From Delftia acidovorans (GTDB lineage: Bacteria; Pseudomonadota; Gammaproteobacteria; Burkholderiales; Burkholderiaceae_C): 64,000 nt of DNA. The notes under the pieces are model-generated. The model made no database searches and was not told the origin of the DNA. It worked only from the letters and a program-made list of their open reading frames with translations. The DNA is taken from contig JAITUC010000040.1 of NCBI GenBank assembly GCA_031286585.1, positions 62,001-126,000 on the forward strand, in the 5' to 3' direction. This document shows positions 41,330-54,099 of this stretch, piece after piece. How positions within the stretch are numbered: position 1 is the stretch's first letter; each line of letters opens with the position of its first letter. The translations under genes and the position numbers were made by a program.

Positions 41330-41884
41330 TCAGGCGAAGATGCTGCGCGCCTCGGTGAAGCGCTTGGCGAAATAGGGGTTGTCCATGCGCACGCGCTGCA
41401 CCGTGCCGCCGCTGGACGGTGCATGCACGAACTGGCCGTTGCCCACGAAGATGCCCATGTGCGAATAGCGCGCGCCCAGGGTGTTGAAGAACACGAAGTC
41501 GCCGCGCTGCAGGCTGCGGCTGCCCACGGGATTGCTGAACTGCGCCCACTGCGCCGTGGTGCGCGGCAGGCGGTTTTCGGTGATGCCGCCCACCGCCCAC
41601 TGGATCAGGCCGCTGCAGTCGAAACCGCCTTCGGGCGAATTGCCGCCATAGGTATAGGGCGTGTTGACCACAAGCATGGTGCGCGCCAGCAGCGCCTCGC
41701 GCAATTCGCCGTCCAGATTGAGCGCCTGCGGCGAAGGCACGGGCGCCGGACCCGCGCCCTTGCGTGGAGCGGACGAGCAGCCAGCCAGCAGCACGGCGGC
41801 CGCCAGCAGGCCCCAGTCACGGCGGGAGAGCCGCGCCCCGGTCACCGGAGACACCGCAAGGGAAGTCGAAACACCAGCCTTCAT
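41330..41884 (-). CDS. NlpC/P60 (C40) family cell-wall peptidase, lipoprotein
   Basis: A 184-residue exported peptidase that would cut peptidoglycan stem peptides. The signal peptide ends in the lipobox LLAGC (about residue 35). The catalytic Cys is in FDCSGLIQWAV, His in YSHMGIFVGN and the third polar residue in FVHAPSSGG. The upstream part of the open frame overlaps the ffh end and its terminator and is rejected; the ATG of MKAGVSTSLA gives a proper signal. Monocistronic on the minus strand. Confidence 0.9.
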   Translation of the reverse strand: MKAGVSTSLAVSPVTGARLSRRDWGLLAAAVLLAGCSSAPRKGAGPAPVPSPQALNLDGELREALLARTMLVVNTPYTYGGNSPEGGFDCSGLIQWAVGGITENRLPRTTAQWAQFSNPVGSRSLQRGDFVFFNTLGARYSHMGIFVGNGQFVHAPSSGGTVQRVRMDNPYFAKRFTEARSIFA

Positions 41885-41921
41885 GGCGCTGCATGTTCTC
41901 ACAAAGCCCCCGCAGCCCAAA

Positions 41922-41948
41922 GAAAAGCCGCAGTCTGCGCTGCGGCTT
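41922..41948 (-). terminator. Terminator of ffh
   Basis: On the minus strand, 9-bp arms AAGCCGCAG and CTGCGGCTT (41940-41948 and 41925-41933 as written) surround a 6-base loop, followed by TTCTTT. It lies 43 bases after the ffh stop. Confidence 0.82.
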
Positions 41949-41990
41949 GGCGGGAAAGAGCGCGCGGCCCGGCGGCTCAGGGGGTGCCCA

Positions 41991-43385
41991 TCAGAACGGG
42001 AGCTTGGGCATGCCGCCGCCACCGCCCATCATTCCCTTCATGGCCTTCATGCCGCCCATGCGCTTCATCATCTTCATGAGGCTGCCACCCTTCATCTTCT
42101 TCATCATCTCCTGCATCTGCTCGAACTCCTTGAGCAGGCGGTTGACTTCCTGGACCTGCACGCCCGCGCCGTCGGCAATGCGCTTCTTGCGCGTGGCCTT
42201 GATGATCTCGGGCTTCTTGCGCTCCTTGGCGGTCATGGAGCAGATGATGCCCTCCTTGCGGCGGATCTCGCGCTCGGCCTTGTCCATGTCCACCTGGCCG
42301 GCCTTGGCCGTGAGCTGGGCCGGCAGCTTGTCCATGAGGTTGGACAGGCCGCCCATCTGCTTCATCTGCTGGATCTGGGCCAGGAAGTCGTTGAGGTCGA
42401 AACCGTCGCCGCTCTTGACCTTCTCGGCCAGCTTTTGCGCGGCCTCCATGTCCACGCCCTTGGTGACCTGCTCGACCAGGGCCACGATGTCGCCCATGCC
42501 CAGCACGCGCTGCGCGTGGCGGTCGGCATCGAAGACCTCCAGGCCGTCGATCTTCTCGGACACGCCGGCGAACTTGATGGGGGCGCCCGTGATCTGGCGC
42601 ACCGACAGCGCCGCGCCTCCGCGCGAGTCGCCGTCGAGCTTGGTCAGCACGATGCCGGTCAGGGGCAGCGCTTCCTTGAAGGCCTTGGCCGTGTTGATCG
42701 CATCCTGGCCCTGCATGGCATCGACGACGAACAGGGTCTCGACCGGCTTGAGCGTGGCGTGCAGATCCTTGATCTCGGCCATCAACAGCTCGTCGATGGC
42801 CAGGCGGCCGGCCGTATCGACCAGCAGCACGTCAAAGAAGTGGCGCTTGGCGTAGTCCAGCGCGGCCACGGCGATGTCGTGGGGCTTCTGGTCGGGCGTG
42901 GAAGGGAACCACTCGGCACCGGCCTGCGCGGTCACGGTCTTGAGCTGCTCGATGGCGGCGGGGCGGTACACGTCGCCCGACACGGTGAGCACCTTCTTCT
43001 TGCGCCGCTCGATCAGGTGCTTGGCCAGCTTGGCCGTGGTCGTGGTCTTGCCGGCGCCCTGCAGGCCGGCCATCAGGATGACGGCTGGCGGCTGGGCGTT
43101 GAGGTTGATGTCGGCCACGCCCTCGCCCATGGTGGCGGCGAGTTCCTTGTTGACGATGGACACCAGCAGCTGGCCCGGCTGCAGCGAGCCCAGCACTTCC
43201 TGGCCCAGCGCCTTTTCCTTGACGCGCGCAACGAAGTCGCGCACCACGGGCAAGGCCACGTCGGCCTCGAGCAGGGCCATGCGCACTTCGCGCAGCATGT
43301 CCTGCACATTGGATTCGGTGATGCGGGCCTGGCCGCGCATCTCCTTGACGAGTCGCGAAAGTTTGTCGGTCAGTGCGGAGGCCAT
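41991..43385 (-). CDS. ffh: Signal recognition particle protein Ffh
   Basis: SRP GTPase that delivers nascent membrane proteins to FtsY, 464 residues. The N domain begins MASALTDKLSRLVKEMRGQARI. The G domain has GLQGAGKTTTTAKLA, DVYRPAAIEQL, VDTAGR, LTKLDGDSRGG and the closing GxGD as VLGMGDIV. The C-terminal M domain is Met-rich (EFEQMQEMMKKMKGG and a Gly/Met tail). No Shine-Dalgarno precedes the ATG; a CTCCTCC tract is seen there instead. The open frame upstream of this start is low-complexity and rejected. Divergent from the hybrid kinase gene. Confidence 0.96.
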   Translation of the reverse strand: MASALTDKLSRLVKEMRGQARITESNVQDMLREVRMALLEADVALPVVRDFVARVKEKALGQEVLGSLQPGQLLVSIVNKELAATMGEGVADINLNAQPPAVILMAGLQGAGKTTTTAKLAKHLIERRKKKVLTVSGDVYRPAAIEQLKTVTAQAGAEWFPSTPDQKPHDIAVAALDYAKRHFFDVLLVDTAGRLAIDELLMAEIKDLHATLKPVETLFVVDAMQGQDAINTAKAFKEALPLTGIVLTKLDGDSRGGAALSVRQITGAPIKFAGVSEKIDGLEVFDADRHAQRVLGMGDIVALVEQVTKGVDMEAAQKLAEKVKSGDGFDLNDFLAQIQQMKQMGGLSNLMDKLPAQLTAKAGQVDMDKAEREIRRKEGIICSMTAKERKKPEIIKATRKKRIADGAGVQVQEVNRLLKEFEQMQEMMKKMKGGSLMKMMKRMGGMKAMKGMMGGGGGMPKLPF

Positions 43386-43648
43386 AAGCGGGGGGAGGAG
43401 CTGGAGTCGTCGGAAAGGAAAAAGGCGTGCCGCAACAAGCCGGCCGGGGCCCGGCGACGGGGCTGCCGGGCGGGGCCGGGTCGCGGCGCGGACCCTGCAG
43501 ATCCCGGCGATTCTACCCGCTGCCCCTGGCGGGGTAAGTACCGGCCCTGCATGCCCCACGGCCGGCCCCGGCCGGCGGTAACATCACGTTGCCCATAGCT
43601 TGCGCCTATCACCCCGCAATGCGGGCCTGCCACCGCCTAGGAGTCTTC

Positions 43649-47570
<3,922 letters not shown>

Positions 47571-47578
<8 letters not shown>

Positions 47579-48497
47579 CGCCCTGACAGGTCCGGAGCAG
47601 CCCACGGTCCTCATCGTCGACGACGAGCGGTTGAACCGAAGCATGCTGGCCGAGCTGCTGAGCCCCGATTACCGCGTGCTGCTGGCCAAGGATGGTCCAG
47701 GCGCCCTGGTGATCGCCAACCGGGAGGCCCACCGCCTGCAATTGATCCTGCTGGACGTAGGCATGCCCGGCATGAACGGCTACGAGGTGCTGGGCGCCCT
47801 GCGGGCCCAGGAGCGCACGGCCCATATCGCCGTCATCTTCATCACCGGCCAGAGCAATGCCGAGGCCGAGGAATACGGCCTGCGCCTGGGCGCGGCCGAC
47901 TATGTCTCCAAGCCCATACGCCCCGCCGTGGTCGAGGTGCGCGTGCGCAACCAGATAAGGCTGGCCCTGCAGCGCCAGGCCCTGGAGCGCCTGGCCATGG
48001 TGGACGGGCTGACCGGCCTGGCCAACCGGCGCCACTTCGATGACATGCTGGAGCGCTCCCACCGCCGCAGCCTGCGCACAGGGGAGTCCGTGGGCCTGGC
48101 GCTCATTGATATAGATCACTTCAAGCAATACAACGACTGCTACGGCCATGTGCAGGGGGACGAGGCACTCAAGGCCGTGGCCGCCACGCTGCAGCGCCAT
48201 GCGCGCCGGCCCTACGACCTGGCCGCGCGCTTTGGCGGCGAGGAATTCGCGCTCATCCTCCCCGGCGAAAGCGACGCACCGGCCATGGCCGAGCATTTCC
48301 GCCAGGAAGTGCTGCGGCTGTCCATTGCCCACTCGGCCTCTCCCACGGCGCCGCAGCTCACGGTCAGTTGCGGCGTGCTCACCGTGCGGCAGCCGTCGAC
48401 CGCTCCGCTGCAAGCCTGGCTGCAGAAGGTGGACAGCCTGCTCTACCAGGCCAAGTCCCAGGGACGCAACCGGATCGCTGCAGCCATGGAGCCCTGA
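47571..48497 (+). CDS. Response regulator with GGDEF domain (diguanylate cyclase)
   Basis: A 308-residue REC-GGDEF protein of the PleD/WspR kind. The receiver has the DD pair in LIVDDERLN, phosphoacceptor Asp62 (LLDVGMPGMNG) and the switch Lys in YVSKPIRP. The GGDEF domain has the active signature GGEEF (222-226), and the inhibitory RxxD is RPYD (213-216) exactly five residues before it. DIDHFKQYNDCYGHVQGDEAL is the nucleotide/metal block. It should make cyclic-di-GMP under phosphorelay control with product inhibition. Its ATG lies inside the last codons of the hybrid kinase gene. Confidence 0.93.
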
Positions 48498-48580
48498 AAA
48501 TGCGGGCCGAACCACCGCGCGACACCCGGATTCTGAGCCTGCACAACCGGCGCCGGGAAAGCCACAGCTATCATTGAAAG

Positions 48581-49396
48581 ATGCTCTCCGTCCCCCTGAT
48601 TTCCGCCAACGCATCGCCCCTGGGCTGGATGCTGGCGCTTGCCGCAGCCGTGGCCTATGCAGTCCCAGCCGCTGGCGCCCGACGCATCAGCCAGGCCGGC
48701 GCCCGCGTTGCCTTGCGCCTGGCCTGGGTGCTCCACGCCCTGGCCCTGGCCTGGGGCCTGCTCGGGGAGCAGCCTCACTTCGGCTTTGCACCGGCCCTGT
48801 CCATGACGGCCTGGCTGGTGCTCACCGTCTATGGCGTCGAGCAGCAGCTGTTTCCCAAGATGCGCGCGCAGCTGGCGCTGTCCGCGCTGGGCACGGCCGC
48901 CGTGCTCATGGCCGCGCTGTTTCCGGGAACGCCCCTGCATGTCAACGCCTCGCCCTGGCTGCCGCTGCACCTGGCACTGGGCATCGCCTCCTACGGATTG
49001 TTCGCGGCCGCCGTGGTCCACGCCTCGCTGATGACACGCGCCGAGCAGCACATGCGGCTGGGCGGCGGCGGCCATGACAGCGGCCTGCCGCTTCTCACGC
49101 TGGAGCGCCTGACCTTCCGCTTCGTGTCCGCAGGCTTTGTGCTGCTCACGGCCACGCTGGCCGCAGGCTGGCTGTTCGGCGAACAGCTCTATGGCAAGGC
49201 CTGGGTCTGGAACCACAAGTCGGTGTTCTCGCTGCTGTCCTGGCTGACCTTTGCCGTGCTGCTGATCGGCCGTGCGCGCTTTGGCTGGCGTGGCCGCAGC
49301 GCCGTGCGCATGCTCTATGCAGGCGCCCTGCTGCTGCTGCTGGCCTATGCGGGATCGCGCTTCGTCATGGAAGTGCTGCTGGAGCGCACCACATGA
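48581..49396 (+). CDS. Cytochrome c assembly protein (CcsA/YpjD family)
   Basis: A 271-residue inner-membrane protein with about eight spans, of the CcsA/CcmC/YpjD heme-handling superfamily. Hydrophobic spans include LGWMLALAAAVAYAVPAA, VALRLAWVLHALALAWGLL, WLPLHLALGIASYGLFAAAVVHASLM and the C-terminal VRMLYAGALLLLLAYAGSRFV. The His in LPLHLALG and in NHKSVFSLLSWL fit family positions. In many proteobacteria it neighbours ffh. It overlaps the next gene as ATGA. A true role in cytochrome c assembly is not shown for the YpjD branch. Confidence 0.85.
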   Translation: MLSVPLISANASPLGWMLALAAAVAYAVPAAGARRISQAGARVALRLAWVLHALALAWGLLGEQPHFGFAPALSMTAWLVLTVYGVEQQLFPKMRAQLALSALGTAAVLMAALFPGTPLHVNASPWLPLHLALGIASYGLFAAAVVHASLMTRAEQHMRLGGGGHDSGLPLLTLERLTFRFVSAGFVLLTATLAAGWLFGEQLYGKAWVWNHKSVFSLLSWLTFAVLLIGRARFGWRGRSAVRMLYAGALLLLLAYAGSRFVMEVLLERTT

Positions 49397-49644
49397 AGTA
49401 CCTGCTGGTCCTGATCGTCATCGTCGTGGCTGTCGGCATCTGGCGCAGCCAGCGCCGTGCCGAGGCCCGCGAGCGGCACCAGGCCGCCGCCCCGCGCAAC
49501 CCGGCCAACCCGCCGCTGGGGGCACCGCAGGACATGGTCGAGTGCGCGCACTGCGGCCTGCACCTGCCGCGCAGCGAAGCCATCGAGGCGGCGGGCAGCA
49601 GCTACTGCAGCGCAGAGCACCGGACCCTGGCGCAACGGCGCTGA
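49393..49644 (+). CDS. PP0621 family small protein
   Basis: An 83-residue protein with one N-terminal span (MKYLLVLIVIVVAVGIW), a basic linker and a C-terminal Cys cluster: VECAHCGLHLPRSEA and SSYCSAEHRTLA, a likely zinc site. The family is named from Pseudomonas PP0621 and its function is unknown. It overlaps ccsA by 4 bases (ATGA) and precedes pilS by 2 bases, so the set from ccsA to ampD is one operon. Confidence 0.85.
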   Translation: MKYLLVLIVIVVAVGIWRSQRRAEARERHQAAAPRNPANPPLGAPQDMVECAHCGLHLPRSEAIEAAGSSYCSAEHRTLAQRR

Positions 49645-49646
49645 GC

Positions 49647-51410
49647 ATGCAGGACGCGCCCCCCATCCAGTCCCCCACCATCGACGAGGCAGCGGCGCAG
49701 TCGCCGCACGACGCCAACGCCCCCTTTGTCCGGCTATGGCAGGGGTTCCTGACCGGCCGCGTGCTCATCGCCACTGCGCTTTTGCTGCTGCAGCTGGCGC
49801 TGCTCAGCGTGCAGCCCGGCGGCAATTCCCTGGTCTGGCTGGTCTGCCTGGGTTACCTGGGATTGACGCTGCTGCTGCGGCTGACGGCACGCGAGCAGCC
49901 GCCCTCGCCCCGCGCCGGCGTGCACTGGCTGCCCGTGATCGGCGTGGATATCGCAGCCATCTGCCTGCTGCAGATGCTGCAGACCGGGCCGCTGAACTAC
50001 TCGGCCCTGCTGGCCATTCCCATCCTGATCTCGGCCGTGCTGGGCAATCTGACGCTGGCCCTGGCCACCACGGCCAGCGTCACGCTGCTGACCCTGGGCT
50101 GGGTGGCATGGCAGGACGTGGCAGGCCGCATAGAAAGCACCCAGGCCTACTACCAGGCCAGCTTTGCCTGCGCAGGCTATTTCGCCGTGGCCTATCTGAC
50201 GCACGAACTGGCGCGCCGCGTGCGGCGCGAGCGCCACCTGGCCCAGCACAGCAGCCGCAAGGCCCGGACGCAGGAACAGGTCAATGCCCTGGTGATCCGC
50301 CACCTGGGTGAAGGCGTGCTGGTGGTCGATCCCCAGTTCCGCGTGCAGCAGGCCAACCCGGCCGCGCTGCACCTGCTGGGACTGGCCGACGCGCATGCCC
50401 TGCCCTTCGCCCTCAAGGAGCATGCCGGCTGGCAGCGGCTGCAGGACGCCGTGGCCCAGAGCTTTGCCCAGAACCTGCCCATCTCGGCCGCCATCCATCT
50501 GCAGTCCATCGGCCAGGAAGGCATGACGGGCCTGCACCTGCGCACCTGGCTGACCGAGGTCGCCACCCCATCCGACGCCCCCGGCGCGGCCGAGCCAGCC
50601 CTGCTGCAGCAGCTGTGCGTGGTCTTCCTGCATGATCTGCGCGAGATGGAGGCGAGGCTGCGCACGGAAAAGCTGGCCTCCATGGGCCGCATGTCGGCCG
50701 CCGTGGCGCACGAGATCCGCAATCCGCTGGCCGCCATCACCCAGGCCAATGCCCTGCTGGCCGAGGATCTGGCGCAGGACCCGGCCCAGCAGCAGCTGTG
50801 CCGCATCGTGGGCCAGAATGCCGAGCGCCTGGCACGCATCGTCGAGGACGTACTCAACATCGCCCGGGCCCAGCAGCACATTGGCGAGGCGCATGCCGGT
50901 GTGCTGGCACTGGACCAGCATGTGGCCCAGGTTTGCCAGGAATGGCAGGCCCAGGGTCAGCCCGCGCACAGCATCCAGCTCCTGCTGGACGCCAGGGACA
51001 AGACCGTGGTGTTCGATGGCGAGCATCTGCGCCGCATCCTGGTGAACCTGCTGGACAACGCCCGGCGCTACCGCAGCAACGCCCACGAACCACACACGCT
51101 GCAGGTGCTGACCGGCGCACCGGCCGGCGGCCAGATCTGGCTGCAGGTCTGGAGCGACGGCGCCGCGCTGGAGCCCACGGTGCAACGCCATCTGTTCGAG
51201 CCCTTCTTCTCTTCGGAAAGCCGCTCCAGCGGCCTGGGCCTGTATATCTGCCGCGAGCTGTGCCAGCGCTACGATGCCAGCATCAGCTACCAGCGGCTGT
51301 CGCGGCCCACCCCGCACGGCCCTGCCGAGGGCAATGCCTTCAGCATCGTGTTCCGCGCCGGCCCGGCCTCGGCCCTGCCGGCCTCCCTGTTTGACCAGAT
51401 TGTGGTGTGA
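49647..51410 (+). CDS. pilS: Sensor histidine kinase PilS
   Basis: A 587-residue membrane kinase that with PilR controls type IV pilin genes. Six membrane spans occupy about residues 30-190. A PAS-like domain (about 215-310; EGVLVVDPQFRVQQANPAAL) follows, then the DHp domain with His355 (VAHEIRNPLAA), and an HATPase domain with SSGLGLYICREL. The Asn box is NLLDNARRY. Its stop overlaps the pilR ATG by one base. pilA is not nearby, so the regulated genes lie elsewhere. Confidence 0.88.
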   Translation: MQDAPPIQSPTIDEAAAQSPHDANAPFVRLWQGFLTGRVLIATALLLLQLALLSVQPGGNSLVWLVCLGYLGLTLLLRLTAREQPPSPRAGVHWLPVIGVDIAAICLLQMLQTGPLNYSALLAIPILISAVLGNLTLALATTASVTLLTLGWVAWQDVAGRIESTQAYYQASFACAGYFAVAYLTHELARRVRRERHLAQHSSRKARTQEQVNALVIRHLGEGVLVVDPQFRVQQANPAALHLLGLADAHALPFALKEHAGWQRLQDAVAQSFAQNLPISAAIHLQSIGQEGMTGLHLRTWLTEVATPSDAPGAAEPALLQQLCVVFLHDLREMEARLRTEKLASMGRMSAAVAHEIRNPLAAITQANALLAEDLAQDPAQQQLCRIVGQNAERLARIVEDVLNIARAQQHIGEAHAGVLALDQHVAQVCQEWQAQGQPAHSIQLLLDARDKTVVFDGEHLRRILVNLLDNARRYRSNAHEPHTLQVLTGAPAGGQIWLQVWSDGAALEPTVQRHLFEPFFSSESRSSGLGLYICRELCQRYDASISYQRLSRPTPHGPAEGNAFSIVFRAGPASALPASLFDQIVV

Positions 51411-52948
51411 TGCCTCTGAACTCCCTGCCCGCTGCCGCATCGATCCTTGTCGTGGACGACGAGCCGGATCTGCGCACCCTCTATGAACTGACTCTTCTGC
51501 GCGAAGGCTACCGCGTGGAAACCGCCGCCAGCGTGGGCGAGGCGCGCGAGCAGTTGCAGACACAGCGCTTCGACGTGGTCATCACCGACATGCGCCTGCC
51601 CGACGGCATGGGCATGGAGCTGCTGCAGGACCTGCGCAACCAGCAGCGGCGCGAGCGCTGCGTGGTCATGACGGCCTACGGCTCCGCCGAGAACGCCGTC
51701 GAGGCCCTGCGCTCAGGCGCCTTCGACTACCTGACCAAGCCCGTGGACCTCAAGCAGTTCCGCCTGGTCGTGGCCTCGGCCGCCCAGGGCGTGGGCGGTG
51801 TGCCGGCCCCGGGCGTGATGCCGGCGCGCAACCCCTCGGCGACACCGACCGCAGGCCCCGTGCTCAGCGGCAGCGGCGCGCTGGATGCCATGGTGGGCGA
51901 CTCCCCCGCCATGCAGGCCGTCAAGCAGCGCATTGCCAAGGTGGCGCGCGGCATGGCGCCGGTGCTGGTGCATGGCGAGTCGGGCACGGGCAAGGAGCTG
52001 GTGGCACGGGCCCTGCACGCCTGCAGCCAGCGCGCCCACGGCCCCATGGTGGCCGTGAACTGCGGCGCCATTCCCGAAAACCTGCTGGAGGCCGAGTTCT
52101 TCGGCGCGCGCAAGGGCTCCTATACAGGTGCCACCCAGGACCGCGACGGCTACTTCCAGGCGGCGCGCGGCGGCACCTTGTTCCTGGACGAGATCGGCGA
52201 CCTGCCCCTGGCCATGCAGGCCAAGCTGCTGCGCGCCATCCAGGAGCGCCGCGTGCGCGCCCTGGGCTCCACGCAGGAGGAAGCGGCCGACGTGCGCATC
52301 GTCAGCGCCACCCACCGCGACCTGGCTGCCGATGTGCAGCAGGGGCGCTTCCGCCAGGACCTGTACTACCGCCTCAATGTCATCGAGGTGCTGCTGCCCC
52401 CGCTGCGCGAGCGGCGCGAAGACCTTCCCGCCCTGTGCCGCGCGCTGCTGGCACGGCTGTCGCAGGAATCCGGCCTGCCCATGCCCGAGATCGACGAGCG
52501 TTCAGTGGAGCAGATCGCCCGCCTGCCCCTGCCCGGCAATGTGCGAGAACTGGAGAACCTGCTGCATCGCGCCATCACGCTGGGCGAGGACGGACCGCTG
52601 CGCATAGATCCCGAAATGCAGCTGCCCTGCGGCACGCCGCCAGCACCGCCTGCATCCGCCTCGCCCCCTCCGTCGCTCTCGCCTTCGCCCCCCCTGCCGC
52701 AAGGCAGCCCGCTATCGCCAGAGCCCGCCGATGCCGACCTGCCCCGCGACCTGCAGGCCTGGCTGGACGAGCGCGAGCGCGGCATCCTGGTGCAGGCGCT
52801 GCAGGAAAACGGCTTCAACCGCACGGCCACCGCCGCGCGGCTGGGCCTGAGCCTGCGCCAGATCCGCTACCGCATCGACCGGCTGAACATCGCCCTGCCC
52901 GGCGATGCCAGCGCCGAGGCGGACGGAGGCAGCCATGGCGATTCCTGA
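51410..52948 (+). CDS. pilR: Sigma-54-dependent response regulator PilR
   Basis: A 512-residue NtrC-family activator. The receiver has DDEPDLRTLYE and phosphoacceptor Asp60 (VVITDMRLPDG). The AAA+ domain carries Walker A GESGTGKE (from 189), the sigma-54 contact loop GSYTGA (236-241, canonical GAFTGA) and Walker B GTLFLDEIGDL. The C-terminal Fis-type helix-turn-helix is RTATAARLGLSLRQIRYRI. A 40-residue Pro/Ser-rich linker (about 405-445) precedes it, longer than usual. A GTG one codon before the ATG is an alternative start. Coupled to pilS and overlapping ampD by 14 bases. Confidence 0.92.
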   Translation: MPLNSLPAAASILVVDDEPDLRTLYELTLLREGYRVETAASVGEAREQLQTQRFDVVITDMRLPDGMGMELLQDLRNQQRRERCVVMTAYGSAENAVEALRSGAFDYLTKPVDLKQFRLVVASAAQGVGGVPAPGVMPARNPSATPTAGPVLSGSGALDAMVGDSPAMQAVKQRIAKVARGMAPVLVHGESGTGKELVARALHACSQRAHGPMVAVNCGAIPENLLEAEFFGARKGSYTGATQDRDGYFQAARGGTLFLDEIGDLPLAMQAKLLRAIQERRVRALGSTQEEAADVRIVSATHRDLAADVQQGRFRQDLYYRLNVIEVLLPPLRERREDLPALCRALLARLSQESGLPMPEIDERSVEQIARLPLPGNVRELENLLHRAITLGEDGPLRIDPEMQLPCGTPPAPPASASPPPSLSPSPPLPQGSPLSPEPADADLPRDLQAWLDERERGILVQALQENGFNRTATAARLGLSLRQIRYRIDRLNIALPGDASAEADGGSHGDS

Positions 52949-53570
52949 TCCGCAGGCGCAAGCCGCCCAGGCCCCGGCCTGGACCTGGCAAGGCGGCTGG
53001 CTGCAGCAGGCCCGCCACCTGCCCTCGCCCAACTTTGGCGAGCGCCCGGCCCAGGCGCTGATCGATCTGGTCGTCGTGCACTCCATCAGCCTGCCACCCG
53101 GCGAGTACGGCACGGGTGCGGTCCAGCAACTGTTCACCAACCAGCTCGACTGGGACGCCCATCCTTACTACCAGGGGATACGCGGCCTGGAGGTATCGGC
53201 GCATTTCTTCATCACGCGCCAGGGCGAGGTCTGGCAGTTTGTGGACTGCGATGCGCGCGCCTGGCATGCAGGCGCTTCCTGCTGGCGGGGCCGCGACCGC
53301 TGCAACGACGACTCCATCGGCATAGAACTCGAAGGCCTGGAGGGCCTGCGGTTCGAGCCAGCCCAGTACACGGCGCTCGATGCCCTGTGCAACGCCATCG
53401 CGGCGCGCTACCCCGTGGCCCATCTCGCGGGCCACGAGCACATCGCGCCGGGCCGCAAATGCGATCCGGGCCCCGGCTTCGACTGGCACCGGCTGCGCGG
53501 GCTGCTGGCCCATCACCCTGCCACGGCGAACTGGCAACTGCCACCGGGCATCGGCCGGCCCTCCACGTAA
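52935..53570 (+). CDS. ampD: 1,6-anhydro-N-acetylmuramyl-L-alanine amidase AmpD
   Basis: Cytoplasmic zinc amidase that recycles muropeptides by cutting anhydro-MurNAc from the stem peptide. At 211 residues it is slightly longer than the usual 185. The zinc ligands are the His of VVVHSISLP, the second His in AGHEHIAPGRK and the Asp in KCDPGPGFDW. Other family blocks are VSAHFFITRQGEVWQFV and NDDSIGIELEG. In some Gram-negatives loss of ampD raises AmpC beta-lactamase; no ampC is seen here. It ends the ccsA-ampD operon. Confidence 0.94.
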   Translation: MAIPDPQAQAAQAPAWTWQGGWLQQARHLPSPNFGERPAQALIDLVVVHSISLPPGEYGTGAVQQLFTNQLDWDAHPYYQGIRGLEVSAHFFITRQGEVWQFVDCDARAWHAGASCWRGRDRCNDDSIGIELEGLEGLRFEPAQYTALDALCNAIAARYPVAHLAGHEHIAPGRKCDPGPGFDWHRLRGLLAHHPATANWQLPPGIGRPST

Positions 53571-53928
53571 GCACACACCCTCATCGCAGGTACCGCCAGG
53601 TATTGCACCCGATCCCGCTTGTCCACAGGCAGAGGACAAACGGCCTGTCAATCCAGAAAGCAACCGATGTGGCGCGCCAGGCGCAGGCAGCGGGCACCTG
53701 ATCATTTTTTACAAATTCACGCATGTGACGCAGCCCCACTGTCCATGGGGCTTTCAGCGGTCCGACCGGCGCAGGGCCAAGGCTGCCGCGGCTTGCGACG
53801 GACCATCGCCCGCAAGCCGCCGCGCAGCGGGCATCTGCTGCTATTGGCTTGTATGTTGCGCACCCGTTTGGGGCGGTGCAAACAGCGGTTTTCCGGCTGT
53901 GAGTACCCCGTGTACATGAGACGGCGAT
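53571..53928. other. Upstream region of nrdA, distal part
   Basis: This 358-base non-coding stretch follows ampD. It holds a terminator-like hairpin (53732-53754) and one DnaA-box-like TTGTCCACA (53619-53627). I see no gene. The nrdA promoter is probably near the NrdR boxes at its right end; TACACT at 53928-53933 is a possible -10. Confidence 0.5.
53732..53754 (+). terminator. Possible terminator after ampD
   Basis: Seven-bp arms AGCCCCA and TGGGGCT around CTGTCCA, followed by only TT, 162 bases after the ampD stop. Weak. Confidence 0.4.
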
Positions 53929-53944
53929 ACACTACAGGTAGTGC
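53929..53944 (+). promoter_or_regulatory. NrdR box 1 candidate
   Basis: ACACTACAGGTAGTGC is a 16-base dyad of the NrdR type (ACACnATATnTnGTGT). It starts 31 bases before the second box, which is three helical turns and the standard spacing of NrdR box pairs. Confidence 0.82.
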
Positions 53945-53959
53945 CCCAAAGCACGATGG

Positions 53960-53975
53960 ACACCATATCTAGTGT
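53960..53975 (+). promoter_or_regulatory. NrdR box 2 candidate
   Basis: ACACCATATCTAGTGT fits the NrdR box consensus almost fully. With box 1 it should bring nrdA-nrdB under NrdR repression when dATP is abundant. Confidence 0.88.
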
Positions 53976-54099
53976 TCACAAGCTGTGAACACCCTGTGAA
54001 AACGGTGTGCACATCCGGCCCCGATTCCATCTCCCAGCAAGCCTGCCCCAAGTGCAGGCCCGCGTCTGTTCTATCCACAAACACCCGTTGAGGAAACTC

